A DNA stretch of 64,000 nucleotides, taken from positions 1-64,000 of the forward strand of contig NZ_JAIVFW010000033.1 in assembly GCF_020829595.1 (NCBI RefSeq), in the 5' to 3' direction. This DNA is from Nostoc sp. CHAB 5844 (GTDB lineage Bacteria; Cyanobacteriota; Cyanobacteriia; Cyanobacteriales; Nostocaceae). The notes beneath the pieces were generated by a model. That model saw nothing but the letters and a program-made list of their open reading frames with translations, was not told where the DNA came from and did not search any database. Both the position numbers and the translations under genes were made by a program. Shown here piece by piece: positions 1 through 7,984 of the stretch. Each line of letters begins with the position of its first letter. The first letter of the stretch is position 1.

Positions 1-332
1 GTCCATCTACCAAACTCGTATCCTAATTCTTGTGGTTCTTTATCTATCGTTTCTAGTAATATTTCTATATATTTATCTGTGGCTTTTTTCTGGTTTCCCT
101 TCATCCTCTCATCTTTTAGGCTTTCTAGATTCTCTGGGTCTCCATGAACACACCAATATGATACTTTATTTAAAGAACAACCCAAAAATTCTGCTATGTT
201 AGCTTGTGTTTTTCCATCATTAAGCAACAAGAGAATTAGTATTCTTTCTCTTATGTCTCCATTTTCTTCCCGTTTTAAAGCTTTTTGTAGTTTCTCTATT
301 TGCTGGGAAGTTAAATGATTTTTTGCTGGCAT
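1..332 (-). CDS. IS630-family transposase, N-terminal part (runs off window)
   Basis: Reading leftwards from an ATG at 332 the frame is open for 110 codons to the window edge. It begins MPAKNHLTSQQIEKLQ, continues with a helix-turn-helix stretch (GKTQANIAEFLGCSLNKVSYW), and ends GYEFGRW, which is the conserved junction between the DNA-binding part and the DDE catalytic part of IS630-type transposases. The catalytic domain lies outside the window, so it is not known whether the copy is intact. The element end should lie between about 350 and 410, just before the truncated gene at 537. This fits the idea that transposition damaged that gene. Confidence 0.82.
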   Translation of the reverse strand, partial: MPAKNHLTSQQIEKLQKALKREENGDIRERILILLLLNDGKTQANIAEFLGCSLNKVSYWCVHGDPENLESLKDERMKGNQKKATDKYIEILLETIDKEPQELGYEFGRW

Positions 333-536
333 TCTTCCACTTGTTTGACTGAATTCAGCTTTCTATTATACCCTATTTAAATGCTGAACAGCTTAACCCA
401 TTATTAAAATTTTGTATTTAGTATCGCATATCACAAGTTACAGTGTGTTAACTTAGTAAAATTTAAAAAAGTAATGAAAATAATCTACGTATAAATAACT
501 ATAATATACAAAACTACTTTTATTTTTTACAGCATC

Positions 537-884
537 ATCAATACTGGCGGCGGAAACTACAACGAACGCATTCAAGGTAACTACATTCAAGGCAATTACT
601 ACGCTGCTGGACAAACTCAAAGCCTTGCGGAAGCTGCTGCTGAAATTCAAAAGCTACTTGAACAGCTAGAAAAGTCATATCCTACTACAACTACAGCCGG
701 AAAAATGGCGATCGCAACTGAAACTATCAGCCAAATCGACAGTAACCCAACTTTAGCCGCACGGATATTTAGTGCATTAAAAGCAGGTGGTGTATCTGCT
801 TTTGAACAATTCCTGAACCACCCCGCTGCTAGTTTTGTGATTGGTGCTTTGGAAGATTGGGAAAAAACTAAGGAAAATCAATAG
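537..884 (+). pseudogene. 5'-truncated gene carrying a GNY motif and an EIQKLL module
   Basis: The frame encodes INTGGGNYNERIQGNYIQ, then about 80 residues with AEIQKLLEQLEKSY, TTTTAGKMAIATETISQ and EQFLNHPAASFVIGALEDW, and stops at TAG 882-884. Upstream the frame meets a stop at 492-494, and no start codon precedes the conserved part, so the beginning of the gene is missing. The same module occurs in the intact protein at 1947-3026, at roughly 80 percent identity by eye. The function of the module is unknown to me. The IS630-family element immediately upstream is the likely cause of the loss. An internal start at 709 (AAAATGGCG) would yield only about 58 residues and is not preferred. Confidence 0.65.
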
Positions 885-955
885 ACTTTTCAGACATTTT
901 TTGGTAATCAAGCATACAAACTAAATAATATTAATTTAAGTTGTGAGTAATATTT

Positions 956-1957
956 ATGATTTTTTTAAACAAAAAATGTATGTATTATGAACTAAAATAT
1001 CTTAGTTTTAAATTGAAGTTTCACAAAATCTTACTTCTTTTTTTTACTGTTGTAGGAGCAATAGTTGTAAGTTTAGGAGACGCACAAGCATTTTTTAACG
1101 GTGAAAATAGTCCAATTCCAAAAAGTTGGACTGTTTTTAAAAAAACATCAAATGCCAGAATGTTAGCACTTGCAATTATCGTGATTCCATCTATCAGTGT
1201 TATTCTGAGTAATAATGTAGATGAAAAAGAAGAATTTAATTATTTATCTAAAATCACTCAAAAAATCACTCTTCCTTTCTTTGAAGATGATTTAAATAAT
1301 TTTCATAAGAACATCTGTAGAAAATTTCAGTTGTCTTCAAATACTCGTTTGTACATAATGATACCAACCAGAAATAATTTCTTTCAATGGTATCTCAAAA
1401 CCATAGCTAAAACAAGCAATTTTGATGACAAAGAAATAGAAGTATTATTACGATTAGATGAAGGCTCTGTAGGATATGCCTTTCAATTAATGAACAAAGA
1501 TTTTAGATTTACAACACATTATGTTTCCTTAATAGATTTACAAAATTTACCTGCTGATTATATAGCTTTTCCTACTCCCGTGAGGTACAAAAGAACCTCT
1601 CCCTAACCCTCCCCTTGGCAAGGGGAGCCACTGCGCCCTTGCGGTTCCCCGACTTGTAGCAAGTGGCGTGAGGGTGCGCGACAGCGCGGGTGGGGTGTAT
1701 TTCATGTGCCTGGGAATTGCTATAAGCATTTTAATCCTAATAATAAAGCATTGATTAGATCTGATAATAAAGGTTATTTAATAGTACCTATTTTTGATCA
1801 CAATTTTTTAAATGGTGTATTTGTTATTGACACAAATGATCCTAATGATCTAATTATATTAGATAATAACAAAGACCTGCATAAGGAAATATTTAATTGG
1901 ATAGGCACTGAACCAATATTGTTAACTTTGATTTGGAGATTAAGTAATGGGAATTAG
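956..1957 (+). pseudogene. Membrane protein with a GAF-like region, split by a small repeat insertion
   Basis: The first part (956 to about 1575) encodes a hydrophobic segment at residues 23-45 (HKILLLFFTVVGAIVVSLG), a second at about 68-85 (MLALAIIVIPSISVIL), and a soluble domain with RLYIMIPTRNN and DEGSVGYAFQL. After about 130 bp of foreign repeat the same protein resumes at about 1708 (PGNCYKHFNPNNK, then GYLIVPIFDHNFLNGVFVIDT) and stops at 1957. The strand pattern GYLIVPIFD..NGVFVIDT resembles a GAF sensor domain; that is a visual judgement. In the present state translation runs into the repeat and stops at 1606. The end overlaps the start of the next gene by 11 bp (ATG at 1947), so the two probably formed one operon. 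Confidence 0.6.
1576..1707. repeat. Small repeat element inserted in a gene
   Basis: About 130 GC-rich bases sit inside an otherwise AT-rich gene. The ends show imperfect inverted similarity (TGAGGTACA near 1582 against the reverse complement of TGTATTTCA near 1697). The element contains AACCTCTCCCTAACCCTCCC, the hairpin CCCCTTGGCAAGGGG, and the GAGCCACTGCG...GCAAGTGGCG unit that recurs at 27213 and 63942. Removing it joins the two halves of the GAF-like gene. It encodes nothing and is probably a MITE or a composite of Nostoc-type repeats. Confidence 0.6.
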
Positions 1958-3026
1958 TGGAAAAGAACCGGAAAATGATGACTATGAAGTTAAAGAAATA
2001 ACAGAAAATTCTATAGTAAAAAAATTTTTTTATACCAATAATGGTAGCGGTAATTACTATAGTTTTGGAGAACATCAAAACCTTGTTGAAGCTGCGGCAG
2101 AAATTCAAAAGCTACTGGAACACTTAGAAAAATCATATTCTACGACAACTACAGCAGGGAAAATGGCAATTACAACAGAAGCTATCAGCCAACTTGATAA
2201 TAACCCAACTTTAGCCGCACGAATACTTAATGCATTAAAAGCAGGTGGTACGTCTGCTTTTCAGCAATTTCTAAACCACCCTGCTGCTGGTTTTGTGATT
2301 GGTGCATTGGAAGACTGGTATGTGCAGCGCAAGCGCAATATCAATACTGGCGGTGGCAATTATAATGAGCATATTGAAGGTAATTATATTCAAGGAAACT
2401 TTTACGCAGTTCACAATTATGGTAATAAAACTTCATCTGAGCAAGAACAAACTTTTCCTGAATTATGTAAAAATCGAAAATCGTTGAATGATTATTTAAA
2501 AAGTGTAGTTATAAATCTAAAACAAAAGCTTGGCTTTTTGGAAATAAAAAACAATATTATTGACTGTAATCAAGCCTTAAAAATAGTAGCGAGAAAAACC
2601 AATTTTGATATGTCAATTGGTTTTGTTCCAACGAGAGGAGAGGCTTTTTTCATATTTGCAGAACTTGAACAAGTGAATATTGATTCGTTAAGAGAAATTT
2701 CTCATAAATGTCTCAATTACGCTAAATCTAAAGCCAATACCTCCACTGTGGGAGGAGTAGTTTATAATTTTAAGTTTCCAACTAACCTTTGCTTTACGGT
2801 TGCTTTAGTAGATGAATTAAATGAAAATACCAGAAGGGATATTCAGACAATAAACCCTTTAAAACACTCAGTTGATTCGCTCTGGTATGAAATACCAATT
2901 GTTTACGAATTAAACAACAAACAACTGTATTTTTACGAAAAACCATTTGATTGGACTGACTATTTTACAGGTGAAGTAGCTTGGAAACCAATCAGAAAAA
3001 TTATTCAAGCAGCTTTGATTGTCTAA
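1947..3026 (+). CDS. Uncharacterised 359-residue protein with EIQKLL module and GNY motif
   Basis: I do not recognise a family. Residues 28-45 are Gly/Asn-rich (NNGSGNYYSFGE). Residues 48-128 form a mostly helical module (AAEIQKLLEHLEKSY, QFLNHPAAGFVIGALEDW). Residues 132-155 repeat a beta-type motif (NTGGGNYNEHIEGNYIQGNF). Residues 170-359 look like a separate folded domain (SIGFVPTRGEAFFIFAEL, NLCFTVALVDELNENTR, ending GEVAWKPIRKIIQAAL). There is no signal peptide or membrane segment. The first two modules match the truncated gene at 537-884, but there the GNY motif comes before the helical module, so the order has been shuffled. The start overlaps the preceding GAF-like gene by 11 bp, which suggests translational coupling. 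Confidence 0.75.
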   Translation: MGISGKEPENDDYEVKEITENSIVKKFFYTNNGSGNYYSFGEHQNLVEAAAEIQKLLEHLEKSYSTTTTAGKMAITTEAISQLDNNPTLAARILNALKAGGTSAFQQFLNHPAAGFVIGALEDWYVQRKRNINTGGGNYNEHIEGNYIQGNFYAVHNYGNKTSSEQEQTFPELCKNRKSLNDYLKSVVINLKQKLGFLEIKNNIIDCNQALKIVARKTNFDMSIGFVPTRGEAFFIFAELEQVNIDSLREISHKCLNYAKSKANTSTVGGVVYNFKFPTNLCFTVALVDELNENTRRDIQTINPLKHSVDSLWYEIPIVYELNNKQLYFYEKPFDWTDYFTGEVAWKPIRKIIQAALIV

Positions 3027-3088
3027 TTCAATTTGGTAGTATGAGATAATTGCATAGTTGTTCAATTCACGCAAGAGGAGTATTGAAG

Positions 3089-3307
3089 ATGCCTTGGTTT
3101 AAAAGCACAAGCAGCGAAATGGGTGACTATTTACCTGATGACGAAGCTACTTTGATAGAGGGTTGTGAAATAGTTGGTGGTAGTAACGAGAAAGAAGCTA
3201 GAGAAAATTGCCAAGAAGTAGCCTCGCAGTACGACGCTGTAGAATCCGAGGTTGAACCAACAAAAGACGAAGATACATGGAATTGCAAATTTAAGTTTTG
3301 GGGTTAA
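3089..3307 (+). CDS. Small acidic hypothetical protein (72 residues)
   Basis: The start ATG at 3089 is chosen because AAGAGGAG lies at 3073-3080, at the right distance. A longer frame from 3050 has no such site. The protein (MPWFKSTSSEMGDYLPDD...) is rich in Asp and Glu (DDEATLIEGCEI, EVEPTKDEDTW) and ends with an aromatic, basic tail (NCKFKFWG). It has four Cys-or-Trp-bearing spots but no known metal-binding pattern. It lies 62 bp after the 359-residue gene and 8 bp before the next gene, so the three probably share a transcript. The function is unknown; the size and charge would suit a partner or regulatory protein. Confidence 0.6.
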   Translation: MPWFKSTSSEMGDYLPDDEATLIEGCEIVGGSNEKEARENCQEVASQYDAVESEVEPTKDEDTWNCKFKFWG

Positions 3308-3315
3308 GTAGGTTA

Positions 3316-3729
3316 ATGAACCAAACTATAAAAGATTCTTGGGATGGTGAACCACCAAGAATCAAAGCAATTTCTCAGGTGTTACCTAATGCACCACATT
3401 TATGGCTTTCTGGTGGTGGATGCGCTGATACAAGCCTCTCCAATTTTATTGAAAATTTAGAGCGCGATATCAAAAACCAAACCGGACGATTCTTTGCTTA
3501 TGTGATGAATAGTGATGGAGATGAGGCTGATACTTTTAGCCTGCAAACTTGGGAAGTTTATACTTCATCAGATTCTTGTTACGAAGCTCTAGTTATTTTG
3601 TATTATGCACCAGTCAATGAATATCTTTGTTTAAAGAAGTACAAGGGCGAGGAATCTGCTCAAAGATATCTTGAAAAAGTTAAAGCTAGAGATGTTGTTG
3701 TTGCTGCTTTAGCTGAAGTTTTGAATTAA
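3316..3729 (+). CDS. Uncharacterised 137-residue protein
   Basis: The ATG at 3316 is preferred over the TTG at 3298, which overlaps the previous gene. The product is soluble, with DSWDGEPPRIKAISQVLPN at the N-terminus, a middle region SGGGCADTSLSNFIENLERDI, and an alternating strand-helix pattern (GRFFAYVMNSDGDEADTFSLQTWEVY). The C-terminus (ESAQRYLEKVKARDVVVAALAEVLN) is helical. I do not recognise a family. Its position directly after the acidic small protein, on the same strand and with a short gap, makes it the last gene of the accessory cassette. The converging serpin gene begins its 3' end 37 bp further on. Confidence 0.65.
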   Translation: MNQTIKDSWDGEPPRIKAISQVLPNAPHLWLSGGGCADTSLSNFIENLERDIKNQTGRFFAYVMNSDGDEADTFSLQTWEVYTSSDSCYEALVILYYAPVNEYLCLKKYKGEESAQRYLEKVKARDVVVAALAEVLN

Positions 3730-3766
3730 TCAAATACCGAATTGTACGCTATATCTTGACGTTTCT

Positions 3767-5095
3767 CTATGTTGGCTCAAGAATTGAACCCATAAACAAA
3801 ATGCTACCTGTTTGATTATCTCGAATGGCACAGAAGAAGGGACGGTCAACAATCATGCGGAATGGTTCTAGCTTTTGTCTCAAAGATGTTGCTACTATCC
3901 CTACTGATGTAGCCGCAGCTGCTTCTGTACCGTCTTCATTGACTTCCACAAAAGTTTTATGCTTTACCTGACTAATAGCTAAATTTTTTCCTATGCCGGA
4001 AAAGTTAGCTTGGTTGGTAAAAGCTTCTTGCATACCCAACGCTTTCAACGCATCATTGAGTGTCACTTCGTAGTCAGTTTTAAATCGGGGTAGACGAATT
4101 AAACCTTCTCGGCTATTGAATTGTTTTAGCCATTTTTCCCAGTTCTCAGCATTCAAGTTTTGATAAAAGGTTTTGAGGCTAGAATTTTGTCTCGGCAGAA
4201 AGATGTAAAAGCTGACTTTGCCATCTTTGCCGTAAGGTAAACTTACTGCTTGGAATTGCTCGTTTTCATAATATTTATACTCACCTTCTTGTGACATCAT
4301 TGGGTGTTGTTTTTGCTGCCCTGATGCATTGTAAAAAGGATATTCAGCAGTTTGATTTTTATCAAACTTCTCGCTCCATTGCCCTTTGAAGTAAATAGCA
4401 TTAATCAAAAACAGCACTTGATTGGGTTCGATTTTGTCAACTATTTTGTTGATTTTGCCGCGTGTATTATCGTTAACCCAATCATTGATGGTACTTAAAG
4501 CCGAGGCATCTTGAAAGTCTAAATTAGCTACCTTAGCTTTGTAGAATTCTTGGTTTCTTTGCAAGAAATCTGGACGCAAGCTGACATCTTTATTCACCCA
4601 AAGTGAGTTAGCAATATTTAATTGCACGTTAGCGTCAGGATTTTCTAACAAACTCTTTAAATTTGCATAATTAGAGTTAATGTCTGCTAAATTCATGCCT
4701 TGTAATTCTAAGGTTTTAGCCATTGCCTGTTGAGTAGAACCACTAGCACCGTTGTAGGTCATGGCTAAGGCGATCGCTAAACTAGAAGGTGAGATAAAAA
4801 TGTTTTTCTCACTACTTTCCTCTTTCAAAATTTCGGAAAACAGCTTGAAACCAAATTTATTATTAGCCTTGACCAATTTGGTATCAGGATTTACTGTTTT
4901 TTTTTGCAATGGTAACTCTGGTTGAGGCATTTTAGTGTCAGCAAGGGCATTACTATTATCATTTACCTGAGAACAACCCAGTACACTAAATAAAACGACA
5001 CTAGCAGCAGCTAAAACATAACGCCTTCCCAAGCTTACAGCGTAACGTCTTTGCAGAAAATTTTCTTTCATACCGCTAAACTTTTGTCGATTCAT
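3767..5095 (-). CDS. Serpin-family serine protease inhibitor, lipoprotein
   Basis: This is a full-length serpin (442 residues). After a basic N-terminus and hydrophobic stretch (VLAAASVVLFSVLGC) the lipobox Cys is residue 41, so the mature protein should be lipid-anchored outside the cytoplasmic membrane. Family signatures are NIFISPSSLAIALAMTYNGASG, FLINAIYFKGQW and the C-terminal DRPFFCAIRDNQTGSILFMG. The hinge EDGTEAAAATSVGIVATS has the small residues needed for loop insertion, which points to an inhibitory serpin. Counting from the hinge, P1-P1' falls near the Thr-Ser of VATSLR, though a shift of a few residues is possible. The upstream gene on the same strand, 235 bp away, is a secreted subtilisin-like protease, a natural candidate target. 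GGAAG precedes the chosen start. Confidence 0.93.
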   Translation of the reverse strand: MNRQKFSGMKENFLQRRYAVSLGRRYVLAAASVVLFSVLGCSQVNDNSNALADTKMPQPELPLQKKTVNPDTKLVKANNKFGFKLFSEILKEESSEKNIFISPSSLAIALAMTYNGASGSTQQAMAKTLELQGMNLADINSNYANLKSLLENPDANVQLNIANSLWVNKDVSLRPDFLQRNQEFYKAKVANLDFQDASALSTINDWVNDNTRGKINKIVDKIEPNQVLFLINAIYFKGQWSEKFDKNQTAEYPFYNASGQQKQHPMMSQEGEYKYYENEQFQAVSLPYGKDGKVSFYIFLPRQNSSLKTFYQNLNAENWEKWLKQFNSREGLIRLPRFKTDYEVTLNDALKALGMQEAFTNQANFSGIGKNLAISQVKHKTFVEVNEDGTEAAAATSVGIVATSLRQKLEPFRMIVDRPFFCAIRDNQTGSILFMGSILEPT

Positions 5096-5330
5096 TCTTC
5101 CACCTCACTTACCAAATAGTTTTAGCTATTAATCAAGATTGATGCTAATAATGCGTTAATGATTAACTATTGCATTAGCAGAGGCATTAAACCTTGACGG
5201 TTACAGTTTTGGTAACGGCAATTAAGTGAGTAAAAGTAGTTTATTAATTAAGCTGTTATTTAATATACTTACTCATCTAATAGTTTAGAGTCAAAAGTCA
5301 ATAGAATCTTTTAACTTTTGACTTTTGATT

Positions 5331-6926
5331 TTAGTTAACTGGTACAGTCCACCAAGCCAACGCATAAGGTTGAGTTGCTTGGTTTACCTGTTGGCGAAAC
5401 TGGACACGGATTTTGTAACTGCCATTAGCAGGAACGGGGCAGAAAATATGTTCCACACTATCAATTGGACTAATTGAAGAACAAACAGCACTCACCTCAG
5501 AATTTTTAGCATCAGCTTTTACTAAGTAGAGGTCGAGGTTATTCAAACCACGATCGCTAAAAGTTTCGCCGATATCAAATTGCTGGTTTTGATTGCGATC
5601 GTTCAACTCCACCAATCTATCCCAATTCAGAGTAATAGAAACAAAACTTCCCTGCTTTAATAGTTTTGTTAACTGATAATCAACAGCAGTCCCAGCCGCG
5701 ACTTGTCGATAATCCCAACCAATTGCTGGGACAGCTGTTGCGGGTTGCCATTGACCAGCGCTAAATTGTTGATAAGCGCGAAAAGCATTTAAATGACCTG
5801 TACCCATTTGGGCATTTAAGGGAATTTTCGGGTCTTTATAAGCATCAGAAGCTAACCAATCTTGATTTTGTTTATCGATTAGCGTCCGTGTCATCCCTAA
5901 GCGCAAGCCATTACCACTGTCTTGGATTTTTTCGGCTGAGTTCAGCAAAACCGCTTTCATCACTTGATGGCGACGGCTATCAACACTCCAATTAGGTTTT
6001 TTGGCTCGTAATTGGCGATCGCCAAATTCTTGTAACAAAGCTACAGTAGCGGTAACATGAGGTGCAGCAAAACTTGTACCTGTAGCTTTATTCAGTTTGC
6101 CGTCAGGATTCAGCAACGGGATATTACTACCAGGTGCAACTATAGCGATAGCGCGACGACCATCTAAATTAAATTCTCTTCCAGCTAACCTGCCACTTAC
6201 GCCCTGATTGATACCTGCGAGGTTAGAAACGTCTACTTTATTAAAAATCCCGCCGCGGCGGGATGAAAAAGCTACGTTAACTCCATTAAAATTATCTGTA
6301 GGGATTGGAATACCACCTTTGCCTTGATTGCCTGCGATCGCATATAAAACATCGTGAACACGACTCGACCAATCAACACATAATGTTAGTAAAGCATTCC
6401 CATCTAGAACAGCATCTGGTCGCGGATCACGGTTAAGAGGTTCACCAAAGCTAAAATTAATCGCGCGGATATCACCACTGTTTTGCAGTGCAATGTGTTG
6501 TGCTGATAAACACTCTTCTGGCTGACCCATATTTTTGGTAGAACCTACCGCAGAAGAATACAGTCTTGCCCCCGGAGCTACTCCCGGTAGACCTTTGTCT
6601 GTACTAACCATCATCCCAGCAACATTGTAGGCGTGGGGGTCAACACCATTATTTGATTTTGCTGGGCCATTGCGTAAGAAAACTGCTGCTAAAGATACAG
6701 CGCGATTTTTCGAGACTGCTTTATCCCAACCAAACTTTCCCGGACGACCGATTTCTACTTGACCAATAGCTATCTTGCGACCGATTAAATTGTACGGAGG
6801 CTGATGTAGTTTTAAAGCATCAATACCATTTGTTCCTAAAGAAGTTTGTAAACCTAAAGCCAATACAGGCACACTCAAACAAGAAGCACTCAAACCCCAA
6901 ATTATCCAATTTAGTTTTTTGTTCAT
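5331..6926 (-). CDS. Secreted S8 (subtilisin-like) peptidase with unusual acidic residue
   Basis: The protein has 531 residues with an N-terminal signal segment (residues 5-25, WIIWGLSASCLSVPVLALG). The S8 core is visible: His98 in DPHAYNVAGMM, oxyanion Asn200 in AIAGNQG, and Ser285 in GTSFAAPH. Where classical subtilases have Asp in DTG, this protein has IGQVEIGRPG, so Glu58 occupies the site or the catalytic acid lies elsewhere. The last 130 residues (after GHLNAFRAYQQ) form a beta-rich domain of the kind that follows many secreted S8 proteases, with EICPVPANG-like strands near FCPVPANGSYKIRVQF. It is expected to act in the periplasm or outside. It is encoded upstream of the serpin on the same strand; a shared transcript is possible but not shown. 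Confidence 0.87.
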   Translation of the reverse strand: MNKKLNWIIWGLSASCLSVPVLALGLQTSLGTNGIDALKLHQPPYNLIGRKIAIGQVEIGRPGKFGWDKAVSKNRAVSLAAVFLRNGPAKSNNGVDPHAYNVAGMMVSTDKGLPGVAPGARLYSSAVGSTKNMGQPEECLSAQHIALQNSGDIRAINFSFGEPLNRDPRPDAVLDGNALLTLCVDWSSRVHDVLYAIAGNQGKGGIPIPTDNFNGVNVAFSSRRGGIFNKVDVSNLAGINQGVSGRLAGREFNLDGRRAIAIVAPGSNIPLLNPDGKLNKATGTSFAAPHVTATVALLQEFGDRQLRAKKPNWSVDSRRHQVMKAVLLNSAEKIQDSGNGLRLGMTRTLIDKQNQDWLASDAYKDPKIPLNAQMGTGHLNAFRAYQQFSAGQWQPATAVPAIGWDYRQVAAGTAVDYQLTKLLKQGSFVSITLNWDRLVELNDRNQNQQFDIGETFSDRGLNNLDLYLVKADAKNSEVSAVCSSISPIDSVEHIFCPVPANGSYKIRVQFRQQVNQATQPYALAWWTVPVN

Positions 6927-7076
6927 AGTTAATAGTCAATAGTCATTAGTCATTAGTTTTTTCCCTCTGACTCGTATCTGCAACAGTAAGATGAAATTAA
7001 AGAGAATTACTCAATATTTTGTTACAGTACTTTGTTACAATACTTACAGACGAGGACGCTTAAAAACCCACTAGCC

Positions 7077-7784
7077 ATGACCCAAAACCAATCTGAAAAG
7101 CCCATTGTGATTGCTCCATCTATCCTATCAGCCGATTTTAGTCGTCTGGGTGATGAAATTCGCGCCGTAGACGCAGCTGGAGCAGATTGGATTCATGTTG
7201 ATGTAATGGACGGTCGTTTTGTACCTAATATTACGATAGGCCCTCTGGTTGTGGAGGCGATTCGTCCAGTTACCACAAAGCCTCTGGATGTCCACTTGAT
7301 GATTGTGGAACCAGAAAAGTACGTAGAAGGCTTTGCTAAAGCAGGTGCAGATATTATCTCTGTACATGCTGAACATAATGCTTCGCCACACCTGCACCGC
7401 ACTCTCGGTCAAATTAAAGAACTCGGCAAAAAAGCAGGGGTAGTACTAAATCCTTCCACACCGCTAGAATTTATTGAGTACGTGCTGGAACTTTGTGATT
7501 TAGTACTAATTATGAGCGTTAACCCTGGCTTCGGTGGTCAAAGCTTTATTCCTGGTATCATACCCAAAATTAGAGAGCTGCGTCAGATGTGCGATGAGCG
7601 TGGACTTGACCCCTGGATTGAAGTAGATGGCGGATTGAAAGCCAACAATACTTGGCAAGTTTTAGAAGCGGGAGCTAATGCAATTGTTGCCGGTTCAGCT
7701 GTATTTAACACCAAAGATTACGCTGAAGCAATTACAAATATTCGCAACAGCAAACGTCCTACACCAGAACTAGCGAAAGTTTAA
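7077..7784 (+). CDS. rpe: Ribulose-phosphate 3-epimerase
   Basis: The enzyme interconverts ribulose-5-phosphate and xylulose-5-phosphate in the Calvin cycle and pentose phosphate pathway. The start at 7077 gives [27 protein letters not shown], the usual cyanobacterial N-terminus and a 235-residue protein; an earlier ATG-like start at 7032 would add 15 unconserved residues. Visible family signatures are [17 protein letters not shown] (catalytic Asp and metal ligands), DVHLMI (metal-binding His), [10 protein letters not shown] (phosphate loop) and EVDGG (second catalytic Asp). A strong hairpin terminator follows 26 bp after the stop, so the gene is probably monocistronic. It is convergent with the HpsJ-like operon. 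Confidence 0.97.
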   Translation: MTQNQSEKPIVIAPSILSADFSRLGDEIRAVDAAGADWIHVDVMDGRFVPNITIGPLVVEAIRPVTTKPLDVHLMIVEPEKYVEGFAKAGADIISVHAEHNASPHLHRTLGQIKELGKKAGVVLNPSTPLEFIEYVLELCDLVLIMSVNPGFGGQSFIPGIIPKIRELRQMCDERGLDPWIEVDGGLKANNTWQVLEAGANAIVAGSAVFNTKDYAEAITNIRNSKRPTPELAKV

Positions 7785-7810
7785 TTGAGTAAAATTTTTC
7801 ATTAATTAGA

Positions 7811-7846
7811 GTAGGGTAGCCAATTAAATAGTTACCCTACTTTTTT
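7811..7846 (+). terminator. Rho-independent terminator of rpe
   Basis: GTAGGGTA at 7811-7818 pairs with TACCCTAC at 7833-7840 across a short AT-rich loop and is followed by six T residues. It lies 26 bp past the rpe stop. Confidence 0.85.
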
Positions 7847-7904
7847 GCTTGATTACTATATCTCTCAATACGGTTCAGATAAGATATTGTACAAAACCAA
7901 TAAA

Positions 7905-7939
7905 TTTGTAGAGACGTTGCATTGCAACGTCTCTACAAA
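7905..7939. repeat. Perfect palindromic repeat, GTAGAGACG family
   Basis: Two 17-bp arms (TTTGTAGAGACGTTGCA and its exact reverse complement) surround one central base. Related copies are at 22333-22365, 59380-59407 and 60608-60643. All lie between genes. RNA from it would form a very stable hairpin, so it could also act as a terminator for the converging genes. Confidence 0.9.
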
Positions 7940-7984
7940 CATGAAATCACCACCAATAATCCCTAACTAAACCGTATTGCTATA

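Noticed and set aside
453-650. Minus-strand frame of 65 codons
   Set aside because: It is the antisense of the module shared with 1947-3026, whose plus-strand coding sense is supported by the second copy.
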